Of a DNA stretch of 13,175 bases, positions 8,117-13,175 are shown one piece after another; the stretch's first letter is position 1; every line of letters begins with the position of its first letter. The notes under the pieces are model-generated. The model saw only the letters and a program-made list of their open reading frames with translations, was not told the origin of the DNA and did no database searches. The position numbers and the translations under genes are program-made. Origin of the DNA: JBCAWW01 sp039024315 (GTDB lineage: Bacteria > Bacteroidota > Bacteroidia > J057); NCBI GenBank assembly GCA_039024315.1, contig JBCCQN010000217.1, positions 1-13,175 of the forward strand, written 5' to 3'.

Positions 8117-8358
8117 GTGTGATAACGTAAGGAATTATAAAAGGTTTAGTTAAAAATGGAAAGAGGCAAAATTAACCGTTGTTATCCTGTTGATAAAAAT
8201 TATTACGCCGTTAGGAGGGGTGAATAATAAACTTTTCTTAATAGTCTCTACGAAAACAAGTTTGCTCTCGATTAGGCGTATGGAATGAATTCCACCTAAA
8301 AAAAGTGGTTCTAAAATTGAGGAAAATTCATTTGAGGGAGGGGGGAGTTTAAATAGGG
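8117..8358. other. Intergenic region between the two tetR-type genes
   Basis: The 300-bp gap between the two regulator genes (8059-8358) has its promoter and operator at the high end of the efflux-operon side. The remaining AT-rich 240 bp shows no credible coding frame. It contains a near-palindrome, TGGAAT-GA-ATTCCA (8281-8294), and TAACCGTTGTTA (8173-8184), which resembles the palindrome in front of the second tetR gene but with one extra base in the centre. No clean terminator for the second tetR gene was found here. Confidence 0.5.
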
Positions 8359-8964
8359 CTAGCCACTCAAGTTCTGAGCAAAAAGTTTAATCGCCTTTTG
8401 CAACTCACGTCGCGTTTGCTCACGTTTCCCAGGCAACTGACCACTCATCACCAAAGAGATATAACCATGCACAAGAGCCCACCAATTCAAGAGAAGAGAA
8501 TCGGTTTCCGTGCTAAACAGGTGCAGTGATTTAAGGGTTTCGAGGGTACTGTGCGCGCTATCCTTAAGAGAGTTTGGACTCGGCGGGGTACTTTTGATCC
8601 CTTGAAGGTTAAACATAACCTGATACACTTCGGCATTCTTAAAAGCCCAGTCCCAAACGCACAGACTCAGTGCTTCAAGCTGTTCCTTAGGCTCTTTGAC
8701 GGCGACTCTGACCTCTTCTAATTCGAACTTTAGTTTGCGGAAGCCAATGCTCTCTAGCTCGATCAAAATTGCCTCCTTATTTTTGAAGTGTTCGTAAATG
8801 ACAGGGGGGGTGTAAGCGATTTCTTTAGAGATTTTGCGAATAGAAACTTTGGTCCAACCCTCTTCCACGGCAATCTTACGGGCTGCTCTTAAGATAGCAT
8901 TGGTTTGGGAGGCTTTTTCTTTTTCGCGACGAGCCCTGATCGCCTGCTTGATCTGGTCTTCCAT
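8359..8964 (-). CDS. TetR-family regulator with WHG-type C-terminal domain
   Basis: A 201-residue transcriptional regulator. A charged N-terminal lead (1-19) precedes the DNA-binding domain at about 20-67 (NAILRAARKIAVEEGWTKVS, then IRKISKEIAYTPPVIYEHFKNKEAIL). The C-terminal half contains NWWALVHGYISL (160-171), the Trp/His-Gly signature of the WHG-type TetR C-terminal domain. It is not closely similar to the efflux regulator at 7417-8058. It lies 66 bp downstream of a metallopeptidase-like gene on the same strand but has its own recognisable promoter in that gap. Its target other than itself is not evident. The efflux operon further downstream already has its own regulator, but cross-regulation cannot be excluded. 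Confidence 0.92.
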   Translation of the reverse strand: MEDQIKQAIRARREKEKASQTNAILRAARKIAVEEGWTKVSIRKISKEIAYTPPVIYEHFKNKEAILIELESIGFRKLKFELEEVRVAVKEPKEQLEALSLCVWDWAFKNAEVYQVMFNLQGIKSTPPSPNSLKDSAHSTLETLKSLHLFSTETDSLLLNWWALVHGYISLVMSGQLPGKREQTRRELQKAIKLFAQNLSG

Positions 8965-8980
8965 TGGGGTGTGTAGTTCC

Positions 8981-8991
8981 TAACGTTGTTA
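8981..8991. promoter_or_regulatory. Putative operator of the WHG-type TetR gene
   Basis: Short palindrome TAAC-GTT-GTTA, 16 bp upstream of the regulator's start codon. It overlaps the expected transcription start of the promoter at 8995-9025. Size, symmetry and position fit a TetR-type autoregulatory site. The arms are only 4 bp, so chance occurrence is possible. Confidence 0.45.
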
Positions 8992-8994
8992 AGG

Positions 8995-9025
8995 CAATGA
9001 TAACCAGTTTTTTAGACAATCCAAA
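8995..9025 (-). promoter_or_regulatory. Promoter of the WHG-type TetR gene
   Basis: On the minus strand, TTTG (9025-9022), a 19-nt spacer, then TATCATTG (9002-8995), which is one mismatch from TAnnTTTG. Spacing is identical to that of the efflux operon promoter. The start of transcription would fall near 8988-8990, inside the TAACGTTGTTA palindrome. Confidence 0.5.
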
Positions 9026-9030
9026 ATTTC

Positions 9031-9786
9031 CTATGGGCTCTTTTCATACCATGCTTTTAACTTGTTCTCGAGAGCTTGCGCGTCAATCTCGCTTTCTAAT
9101 ATTTGGGGATAGGTCCAGTTTTCTTGTTCCAATAAATATTGTACATAAACTAGCCCTTCAAGATAAGATTCAGGACTACCGTAACCATCTGCTGTACCTG
9201 TCCACCGAAAGCCTTGAGTGGGTTTTTGGCGAGATTCAAGCAATAGAGTGTAGCGTTCTCGGAGAGAAAATGGCTCTACTACCCATCTGCTGTTGTACTC
9301 AGCATATCCCTCAATTTTCCAAAGTGGTAGCCAAAGGGTAGAAAAGCCTGCCAACTTGAACTGATAGCAATGAGTGATTTCGTGGGCATAAAGCTCTGTT
9401 AAATCCCACAAATGCCCATCGATAATGGAAACTCCTTTTTCGTAATCAAAAGCCTGCTGCATGACTACGATATTGGCGTAAGAAACGGCTCTCCCTTTTT
9501 TGAGCCTTTCTATCCACCTCGGAAAACTACTGCCGTCATCCATACAAATAGTGATTCGGTAGTCTGGCAGATAGTGAGGGGAGTATTGGACGATCTGATG
9601 GGCATGGTTGAGGATAGAATCTGCCCCTGCGGGTAACGCTTGGTTGTGGAGGATGGTAAAATTGCCTCTGGTAGTGGATTGCTGGTAAAACCATTGTGGA
9701 TTGAGCATCACGGCTACTAAGCTACCGATTCCTAAACCTAGTAGCATAAGGATACCTAGGACGATCTTTTTGATGCGAGACTTCAT
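9031..9786 (-). CDS. Membrane-anchored putative gluzincin metallopeptidase (peptidase MA-like)
   Basis: A 251-residue protein with one N-terminal hydrophobic segment (about 8-28). This acts as a membrane anchor or uncleaved signal and puts the rest outside the cytoplasm. The zinc-binding helix is visible as YAHEITH (133-139; His135, Glu136, His139). EGYAEY (159-164) follows, with Glu159 the likely third zinc ligand 19 residues after His139. This matches the HExxH...E arrangement of gluzincins, most like the peptidase MA family. The upstream half (45-120) would be the N-terminal sub-domain. Substrate is unknown. It is divergent from ychF, with a 123-bp gap, and lies 66 bp upstream of the WHG-type tetR gene on the same strand. 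No clear promoter was seen in front of it. Peptidase activity is inferred from motifs only. Confidence 0.8.
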   Translation of the reverse strand: MKSRIKKIVLGILMLLGLGIGSLVAVMLNPQWFYQQSTTRGNFTILHNQALPAGADSILNHAHQIVQYSPHYLPDYRITICMDDGSSFPRWIERLKKGRAVSYANIVVMQQAFDYEKGVSIIDGHLWDLTELYAHEITHCYQFKLAGFSTLWLPLWKIEGYAEYNSRWVVEPFSLRERYTLLLESRQKPTQGFRWTGTADGYGSPESYLEGLVYVQYLLEQENWTYPQILESEIDAQALENKLKAWYEKSP

Positions 9787-9866
9787 CTTTTTACTTCATT
9801 GGTCGTACAGATTCGAAATAGCTTACAGCTCACTGCTAAGCATATACATTATTCGTGCATTGTGCT

Positions 9867-9874
9867 TATATTTG
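9867..9874 (+). promoter_or_regulatory. -7 element of the ychF promoter
   Basis: TATATTTG is an exact match to the Bacteroidota -7 consensus TAnnTTTG, 35 bp before the ychF ATG. Transcription would start near 9880. No good TTTG is present at the usual upstream distance, so the -33 element is weak or absent. The 123-bp gap it lies in (9787-9909) is shared with the divergent metallopeptidase gene. Confidence 0.5.
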
Positions 9875-9909
9875 CAGCCTCAATTTTGAATCAGTAATAA
9901 ATTACATAC

Positions 9910-11013
9910 ATGGGCTTTAAATGTGGGATAGTCGGTCTCCCCAATGTAGGCAAATCAACTTTGTTCAACACGCTTTCCTCTGCGAAAGCGGAAGCGGCCA
10001 ATTACCCTTTTTGTACCATCGAACCCAATGTAGGCATGGTACCGGTGCCAGACCCTCGCCTCGACGCGATTACTAAGCTTATTCAACCCAAGCAAACGGT
10101 ACCCGCAGTGGTACAAATTGTTGACATTGCCGGCCTTGTCAAAGGGGCCAGTAAGGGGGAAGGACTAGGTAACCAGTTTTTGGGCAATATCAGGGAGTGT
10201 GAAGCCATTTTGCATGTGCTGCGTTGTTTCAAAAACGATAATATCATTCATGTCGAAAATACAGTTGATCCTGTGCGTGATAAAGAAATTATCGAAACAG
10301 AGTTGCAACTCAAAGACCTAGAGTTATTAGAACGAAAATTAGAGCGGACCAAAAAAATGACCAAAGGGGGCAACAAAGAAGCTACCCGACAGGTTGAGAT
10401 TATCAAGAAGTTTATCGACTTCGTCGAACAAGGCAACAATATCCGCAATATGGATGCTAGTCCTGAAGATTTTGCGATCGTCGCCGAATTAGGCCTCTTG
10501 ACGGCAAAGAAAGTGATGTATGTCTGTAATATTGATGAAGATAGCCTACCCGATGGCGAGGGTAACGAATATGTAGCCCAAGTAAGAGAAGCGATCAAAA
10601 ATGAAGGTGCGGGTATGATTGTGATCTCGGCTGGTTTTGAGGAGCAGGTGATGGAGTTTGAAGAAGAAGAAGAAATCAAGGAATTACTCGAAAGTGTAGG
10701 CCTAGAGGAACCTGGCCTAAATGTATTGGTCAGAGAAGCCTACAAATTGCTTGGGCTAGAGACTTACTTTACTGCTGGTGAAAAGGAAGTAAGAGCTTGG
10801 ACCATCCACAATGGTACTAAAGCACCTCAAGCTGCGGGAGTGATTCATACTGATTTCGAAAAAGGCTTTATCCGAGCAGAGGTCATGAAATATAATGATC
10901 TAATGGAATACGGCTCTGAGCAAGCTGTCAAGGAAGCCGGAAAACTAGGGGTAGAAGGAAAAGAATATGTCGTTGCAGACGGGGATATTATGCATTTCCG
11001 TTTTAACGTATAG
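9910..11013 (+). CDS. ychF: Ribosome-associated P-loop ATPase YchF (OLA1 family)
   Basis: A 367-residue cytoplasmic nucleotide hydrolase of the Obg-related YchF/OLA1 family; E. coli YchF has 363 residues. The G1 loop is GLPNVGKST (9-17), and the switch/G2 region carries NYPFCTIEPNVG (31-42). G3 is DIAGLVKGAS (72-81), with a hydrophobic residue after DxxG where Ras has its catalytic Gln. The G4 position reads NIDE (207-210) rather than NKxD. This is the known YchF deviation that makes the family prefer ATP over GTP. The segment at about 110-200 forms the helical coiled-coil insert, and a TGS domain lies near 281-365. Family members bind ribosomes and are linked to translation and stress responses. 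It is probably transcribed from TATATTTG at 9867. The gene is complete and unremarkable. Confidence 0.97.
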   Translation: MGFKCGIVGLPNVGKSTLFNTLSSAKAEAANYPFCTIEPNVGMVPVPDPRLDAITKLIQPKQTVPAVVQIVDIAGLVKGASKGEGLGNQFLGNIRECEAILHVLRCFKNDNIIHVENTVDPVRDKEIIETELQLKDLELLERKLERTKKMTKGGNKEATRQVEIIKKFIDFVEQGNNIRNMDASPEDFAIVAELGLLTAKKVMYVCNIDEDSLPDGEGNEYVAQVREAIKNEGAGMIVISAGFEEQVMEFEEEEEIKELLESVGLEEPGLNVLVREAYKLLGLETYFTAGEKEVRAWTIHNGTKAPQAAGVIHTDFEKGFIRAEVMKYNDLMEYGSEQAVKEAGKLGVEGKEYVVADGDIMHFRFNV

Positions 11014-11023
11014 TTTAACCTTC

Positions 11024-11031
11024 TATATTTG
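11024..11031 (+). promoter_or_regulatory. -7 element of the promoter for the rhodanese-thioesterase run
   Basis: TATATTTG, an exact TAnnTTTG match, lies 10 bp past the ychF stop codon and 34 bp before the rhodanese ATG. Transcription would start near 11037. The upstream -33 position has TTTT (11001-11004) rather than TTTG, at a 19-nt spacing. It suggests that the following genes can be transcribed independently of ychF. Confidence 0.5.
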
Positions 11032-11065
11032 GTCAAGTAAGCAAAAACCACAACTTATTTTATTT

Positions 11066-11386
11066 ATGGACATTAGTGTACAGGAACTCAAAGAGAGGAT
11101 CGATCAGGGCGACGCTCCCATCATGATCGACGTGAGAGAGCCACACGAATGGGAAATGCAACACCTCGAAGGGGTGCAAAAGATTTCCCTAGGAACCCTC
11201 CCTTACAAAATTCAAGACATCGAAGAGATTCGTGATAAAGAGGTCGTGATGATCTGCCGTTCTGGTGGGCGAAGCGGCCGAGCGACGCAATTTCTTGCGC
11301 AACAAGGCTTTACCAAGGTCCGCAACCTAACAGGAGGTATGCTCGCTTGGAAAGCCAATATTGACTCAGATTTTAACGTAGAGTAG
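11066..11386 (+). CDS. Single-domain rhodanese-like sulfurtransferase
   Basis: A 106-residue cytoplasmic rhodanese. The domain fills the whole protein: IDVREPHEWEMQHLEG (21-36) is the CH2-A-type region. The active-site loop is CRSGGRS (64-70), with catalytic Cys64 expected to carry the persulfide. NLTGGMLAW near the C-terminus is the usual CH2-B-type end. The start at 11066 places DISVQELKERI at the N-terminus, as in other single-domain members. A longer in-frame start at 10967 would overlap the end of ychF and add a non-homologous leader that contains the promoter. The thioesterase gene follows after 1 bp, so translation of the two is likely coupled. The physiological sulfur acceptor is unknown. 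Confidence 0.95.
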   Translation: MDISVQELKERIDQGDAPIMIDVREPHEWEMQHLEGVQKISLGTLPYKIQDIEEIRDKEVVMICRSGGRSGRATQFLAQQGFTKVRNLTGGMLAWKANIDSDFNVE

Positions 11387-11387
11387 T

Positions 11388-11804
11388 ATGCTACAGCATG
11401 ATACATTTGTTCGGGTTCGATATGGTGAAACGGACCAAATGGGCTATGTGTATTATGGTAAGTATGCTGAATATTTTGAGGTGGGACGGGTAGAACTGAT
11501 CCGTAATGTCTTAGGCCTTAGCTATAAAGCTATTGAAGAAAACGGTTATTTTCTACCTGTCGCCAATCTCAATGTAAAATATCTTCGTCCGGGAAGGTAT
11601 GATGATCTCCTCAGGGTTCGAACCCGAGTCCCTGAAATGCCTCGCAGTAGTTTCCTCACAGAATACGAGATTTTTAACGAAGCTGACGAATTGCTTGTAA
11701 CCGGTATGGTCAAGCTCGCGTTCTTTCATCGAGAGAGGCTCATTCCTGTTCGTATTCCTGCCTTCATCAAAGAAGCAGTTGAACGACAATGGAAAAAGGA
11801 GTAA
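11388..11804 (+). CDS. YbgC/FadM-type acyl-CoA thioesterase (hotdog fold)
   Basis: A 138-residue single hotdog-domain thioesterase of the 4-hydroxybenzoyl-CoA thioesterase/YbgC group. The N-terminal signature VRYGETDQMGYVYYGKYAEYFEVGR (10-34 region) holds the catalytic Asp16 in TDQMG. It is followed by the long hotdog helix (YAEYFEVGRVELIRNVLGLSY) and the strands with LNVKYLRPGRYDD. The length is typical. The protein would hydrolyse short- or medium-chain or aromatic acyl-CoA thioesters in the cytoplasm; the substrate cannot be read from the sequence. It starts 1 bp after the rhodanese stop codon and ends 21 bp before the BrkB-family gene, so it is part of a short transcription unit. Confidence 0.93.
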   Translation: MLQHDTFVRVRYGETDQMGYVYYGKYAEYFEVGRVELIRNVLGLSYKAIEENGYFLPVANLNVKYLRPGRYDDLLRVRTRVPEMPRSSFLTEYEIFNEADELLVTGMVKLAFFHRERLIPVRIPAFIKEAVERQWKKE

Positions 11805-11825
11805 ATTCTATCTGTATTTGAGGCT

Positions 11826-12833
11826 ATGCGAAAACTCATCGAAAAGGGGAAGAGAATATGGCGGAGGACCATGGTGTTGCTGCGCCACATCAAATTGCCC
11901 GGATTCAAAGGCCTTAGCCTCTACGATGTCCTGCGTTTTTTCTACACTGGTATGACAGACAGCAAGTTCACGCTCATGTCTGCCGCGATGGCCTACAACT
12001 TTTTCATTTCTCTTTTCTCTACCTTATTTCTGATTTTCCTTTTCATCCCTCAGATTCCGATTGTGGATTTGGAGGCTAGGATCATTGAGCTTTTGGCCAA
12101 TGTGGTCCCTAACCAAGGCATAGAGGCAGTAGAACAAGCCGTAAGTGCCTATTTGAGCGGACGAAGCTCCGATACTTGGTTAGTGGTATTGATGATATTG
12201 TTGTCCTTCTGGGGGGCGATTAGAGGCGTGTTGGCGATGATGAAGGCTTTTACTAAGAATGAGGACACCTTCAAAAACCGTAACTTTTTTGAGTTATATG
12301 GTACTGCCTTAATGATCTTTTTGACCCTTGGGGTCTTAGTGATCGTTTCGGCTTCCCTATTGATCGTTGGGCGAGAGTTTTTGGATTGGATGTGGGAAAA
12401 TGGCTTCCTGAGCGAGAGCATTAACCTATTTCTCTTGCAAACCCTTAGGTATCTTCTGACCTTAATGACCATTTTTCTGGCGATTTCTACCATTTATTAT
12501 ATCGCACCAGCTACCAAAAAACGCTGGAATTTCTTCTCCCCTGGTGCCATTACCGCAGGGGTGTTGATTCTATTTGCGATGATTGGTTTGGATTTCTTCG
12601 TGCAGAGATTTTCTGATTCGACCTTTAATGCTATCTATGGTAGTATTAGTACCATCATCCTCCTGATTGTCTGGTTCAACTATCTTTCGATCATGTTATT
12701 GATAGGTTTTGAACTCAATGCGGCTATTGATTTGGCAGAGCTCCACGCTAGTCCAGTTAGTGTACCTAAGGCCGAGCCTAAGCCAGAGTTGGAAGTGGTC
12801 TCTTCTGAATCCAATACTCCTTCTGACCTTTAG
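11826..12833 (+). CDS. YihY/BrkB-family inner-membrane protein
   Basis: A 335-residue integral membrane protein of the YihY/virulence factor BrkB family. Members were once proposed to be RNase BN, which is no longer accepted; the biochemical role remains uncertain. The N-terminal segment of about 48 residues is basic and cytoplasmic. Six hydrophobic segments lie near 50-74, 117-135, 159-182, 201-226, 238-261 and 270-300. Family signatures include AMAYNFFISLFSTLF after the first entry into the membrane, SFWGAIRGVLAMMKAFTKNED, YYIAPATKKRWNFFSPGAI and the terminal YGSISTIILLIVWFNYLSIMLLIGFELNAA. A Pro/Glu-rich tail covers about 312-335. The carbamoyltransferase start codon follows 2 bp after its stop, so the two are probably cotranscribed. 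Confidence 0.93.
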   Translation: MRKLIEKGKRIWRRTMVLLRHIKLPGFKGLSLYDVLRFFYTGMTDSKFTLMSAAMAYNFFISLFSTLFLIFLFIPQIPIVDLEARIIELLANVVPNQGIEAVEQAVSAYLSGRSSDTWLVVLMILLSFWGAIRGVLAMMKAFTKNEDTFKNRNFFELYGTALMIFLTLGVLVIVSASLLIVGREFLDWMWENGFLSESINLFLLQTLRYLLTLMTIFLAISTIYYIAPATKKRWNFFSPGAITAGVLILFAMIGLDFFVQRFSDSTFNAIYGSISTIILLIVWFNYLSIMLLIGFELNAAIDLAELHASPVSVPKAEPKPELEVVSSESNTPSDL

Positions 12834-12835
12834 AT

Positions 12836-13175
12836 ATGAAGATACTCGGCATATCTGCCTATTATCATGACTCGGCAGCGGCTTTGTTAGTGGATGGAGC
12901 GCTAATTGCAGCGGTCCAAGAAGAACGCTTTAGTCGTAAAAAACATGATCCAAGCTTTCCTGAAAATGCCATTCGGTACTGTCTTGATCGTGAGGGAATT
13001 AGCATAGAAGACTTAGATGCGATTGTGTTTTATGATAAACCCTTCCTTAAATTTGCGCGACTCCTCGAAACTTACTACGCTTATGCCCCCCAAGGCATTG
13101 TTTCTTTTATCTCGGCCATACCTGTTTGGCTGCGAGAAAAGCTATTTCTCAAACAGGAAATAAAAAAGGCAATCC
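12836..13175 (+). CDS. NodU/CmcH-type carbamoyltransferase, N-terminal part (cut by window edge)
   Basis: An open frame of 113 codons starting at ATG 12836 and running off the right edge without a stop. The translation begins MKILGISAYYHDSAAALLVDG and continues with AAVQEERFSRKKHDPSFP (25-42). This is the characteristic N-terminus of the NodU/CmcH/TobZ carbamoyltransferases, whose Kae1-like domain makes carbamoyl-adenylate from carbamoyl phosphate and ATP. His11 and Asp12 belong to the conserved HDSAA motif. Full-length members are about 550-600 residues, so only about one fifth is visible. The carbamoyl acceptor (sugar, antibiotic, nodulation factor or other) cannot be told from this part. 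Its start lies 2 bp after the BrkB-family gene. Confidence 0.9.
   Translation, partial: MKILGISAYYHDSAAALLVDGALIAAVQEERFSRKKHDPSFPENAIRYCLDREGISIEDLDAIVFYDKPFLKFARLLETYYAYAPQGIVSFISAIPVWLREKLFLKQEIKKAI

Noticed and set aside
8281..8294. Near-palindrome TGGAAT-GA-ATTCCA as an operator or terminator
   Set aside because: It has no T-run on either strand, no associated promoter element, and lies far from either gene start, so it is mentioned only within the intergenic entry.
8964..9341. 125-codon plus-strand frame opposite the metallopeptidase gene
   Set aside because: It covers the tetR promoter and the antisense of the HEXXH protein's C-terminal half. No domain was recognised.
9820..9842. Interrupted inverted repeat GCTTA...TAAGC between the metallopeptidase and ychF genes
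   Set aside because: The arms are short with a bulge, and no T-tract or promoter overlap supports a function.
10248..10679. 143-codon minus-strand frame inside ychF
   Set aside because: Antisense to conserved YchF sequence, Ser-rich low-information translation and no promoter.
10967..11065. Longer rhodanese frame starting inside the end of ychF
   Set aside because: The extra residues do not resemble a rhodanese N-terminus, they overlap the ychF coding end, and they cover a promoter-like TATATTTG. The Met codon at 11066 gives the normal domain start.
12149..12493. 114-codon minus-strand frame inside the BrkB-family gene
   Set aside because: Antisense to conserved membrane segments; the Lys/Arg/Ile-rich translation reflects the complementary codons only.
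1..13175. Mobile elements, CRISPR arrays, tRNA or rRNA genes, phage or defence systems
   Set aside because: No transposase or integrase coding sequence, no direct-repeat arrays and no tRNA-like cloverleaf or rRNA sequence were recognised. The window is nearly filled by intact chromosomal genes.

Overview
This looks like ordinary chromosome from a member of the Bacteroidota, probably of the Saprospiria (Lewinella or Haliscomenobacter-like) type. The evidence is moderate G+C, near absence of Shine-Dalgarno sequences, promoters that fit the Bacteroidota pattern (TTTG about 19 nt upstream of TAnnTTTG), and proteins that read like that phylum's versions of their families. The genus-level guess is inference. 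No phage, IS, CRISPR, rRNA or tRNA was seen.

Region 1 (about 41-8130, minus strand) is a complete tripartite RND efflux operon with its own regulator. Transcription runs from right to left: TetR repressor, TolC-like outer-membrane channel, lipoprotein periplasmic adaptor, RND inner-membrane permease. Gaps are 28, 25 and 42 bp. A perfect 10-bp inverted repeat lies exactly in the spacer and -33 element of the only good promoter upstream of the repressor, so the operon is probably autoregulated. A strong intrinsic terminator follows the permease gene. Beyond it lie two small four-TM membrane protein genes that are clear tandem paralogs of each other.

Region 2 (8359-9786, minus strand) holds a second, unrelated TetR regulator with a WHG-type C-terminal domain and, upstream of it, a membrane-anchored putative gluzincin metallopeptidase (HEITH plus EGYAEY). 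The regulator has its own promoter, with a short palindrome at the predicted start of transcription.

Region 3 (9910-13175, plus strand) starts with the conserved ribosome-associated ATPase YchF. A second promoter at the ychF stop codon leads into a tight run of genes: single-domain rhodanese, YbgC/FadM-type acyl-CoA thioesterase, BrkB/YihY membrane protein, and the first 113 codons of a NodU/CmcH-type carbamoyltransferase cut by the window edge. Gaps in this run are 1, 21 and 2 bp.

I found no convincing new biological system. The points most worth a second look are the operator-in-promoter layout of the efflux operon, the permease's altered proton-relay residues and extra hydrophobic segments, the duplicated membrane protein pair, the regulator/metallopeptidase pair, and the carbamoyltransferase locus that runs off the right edge.
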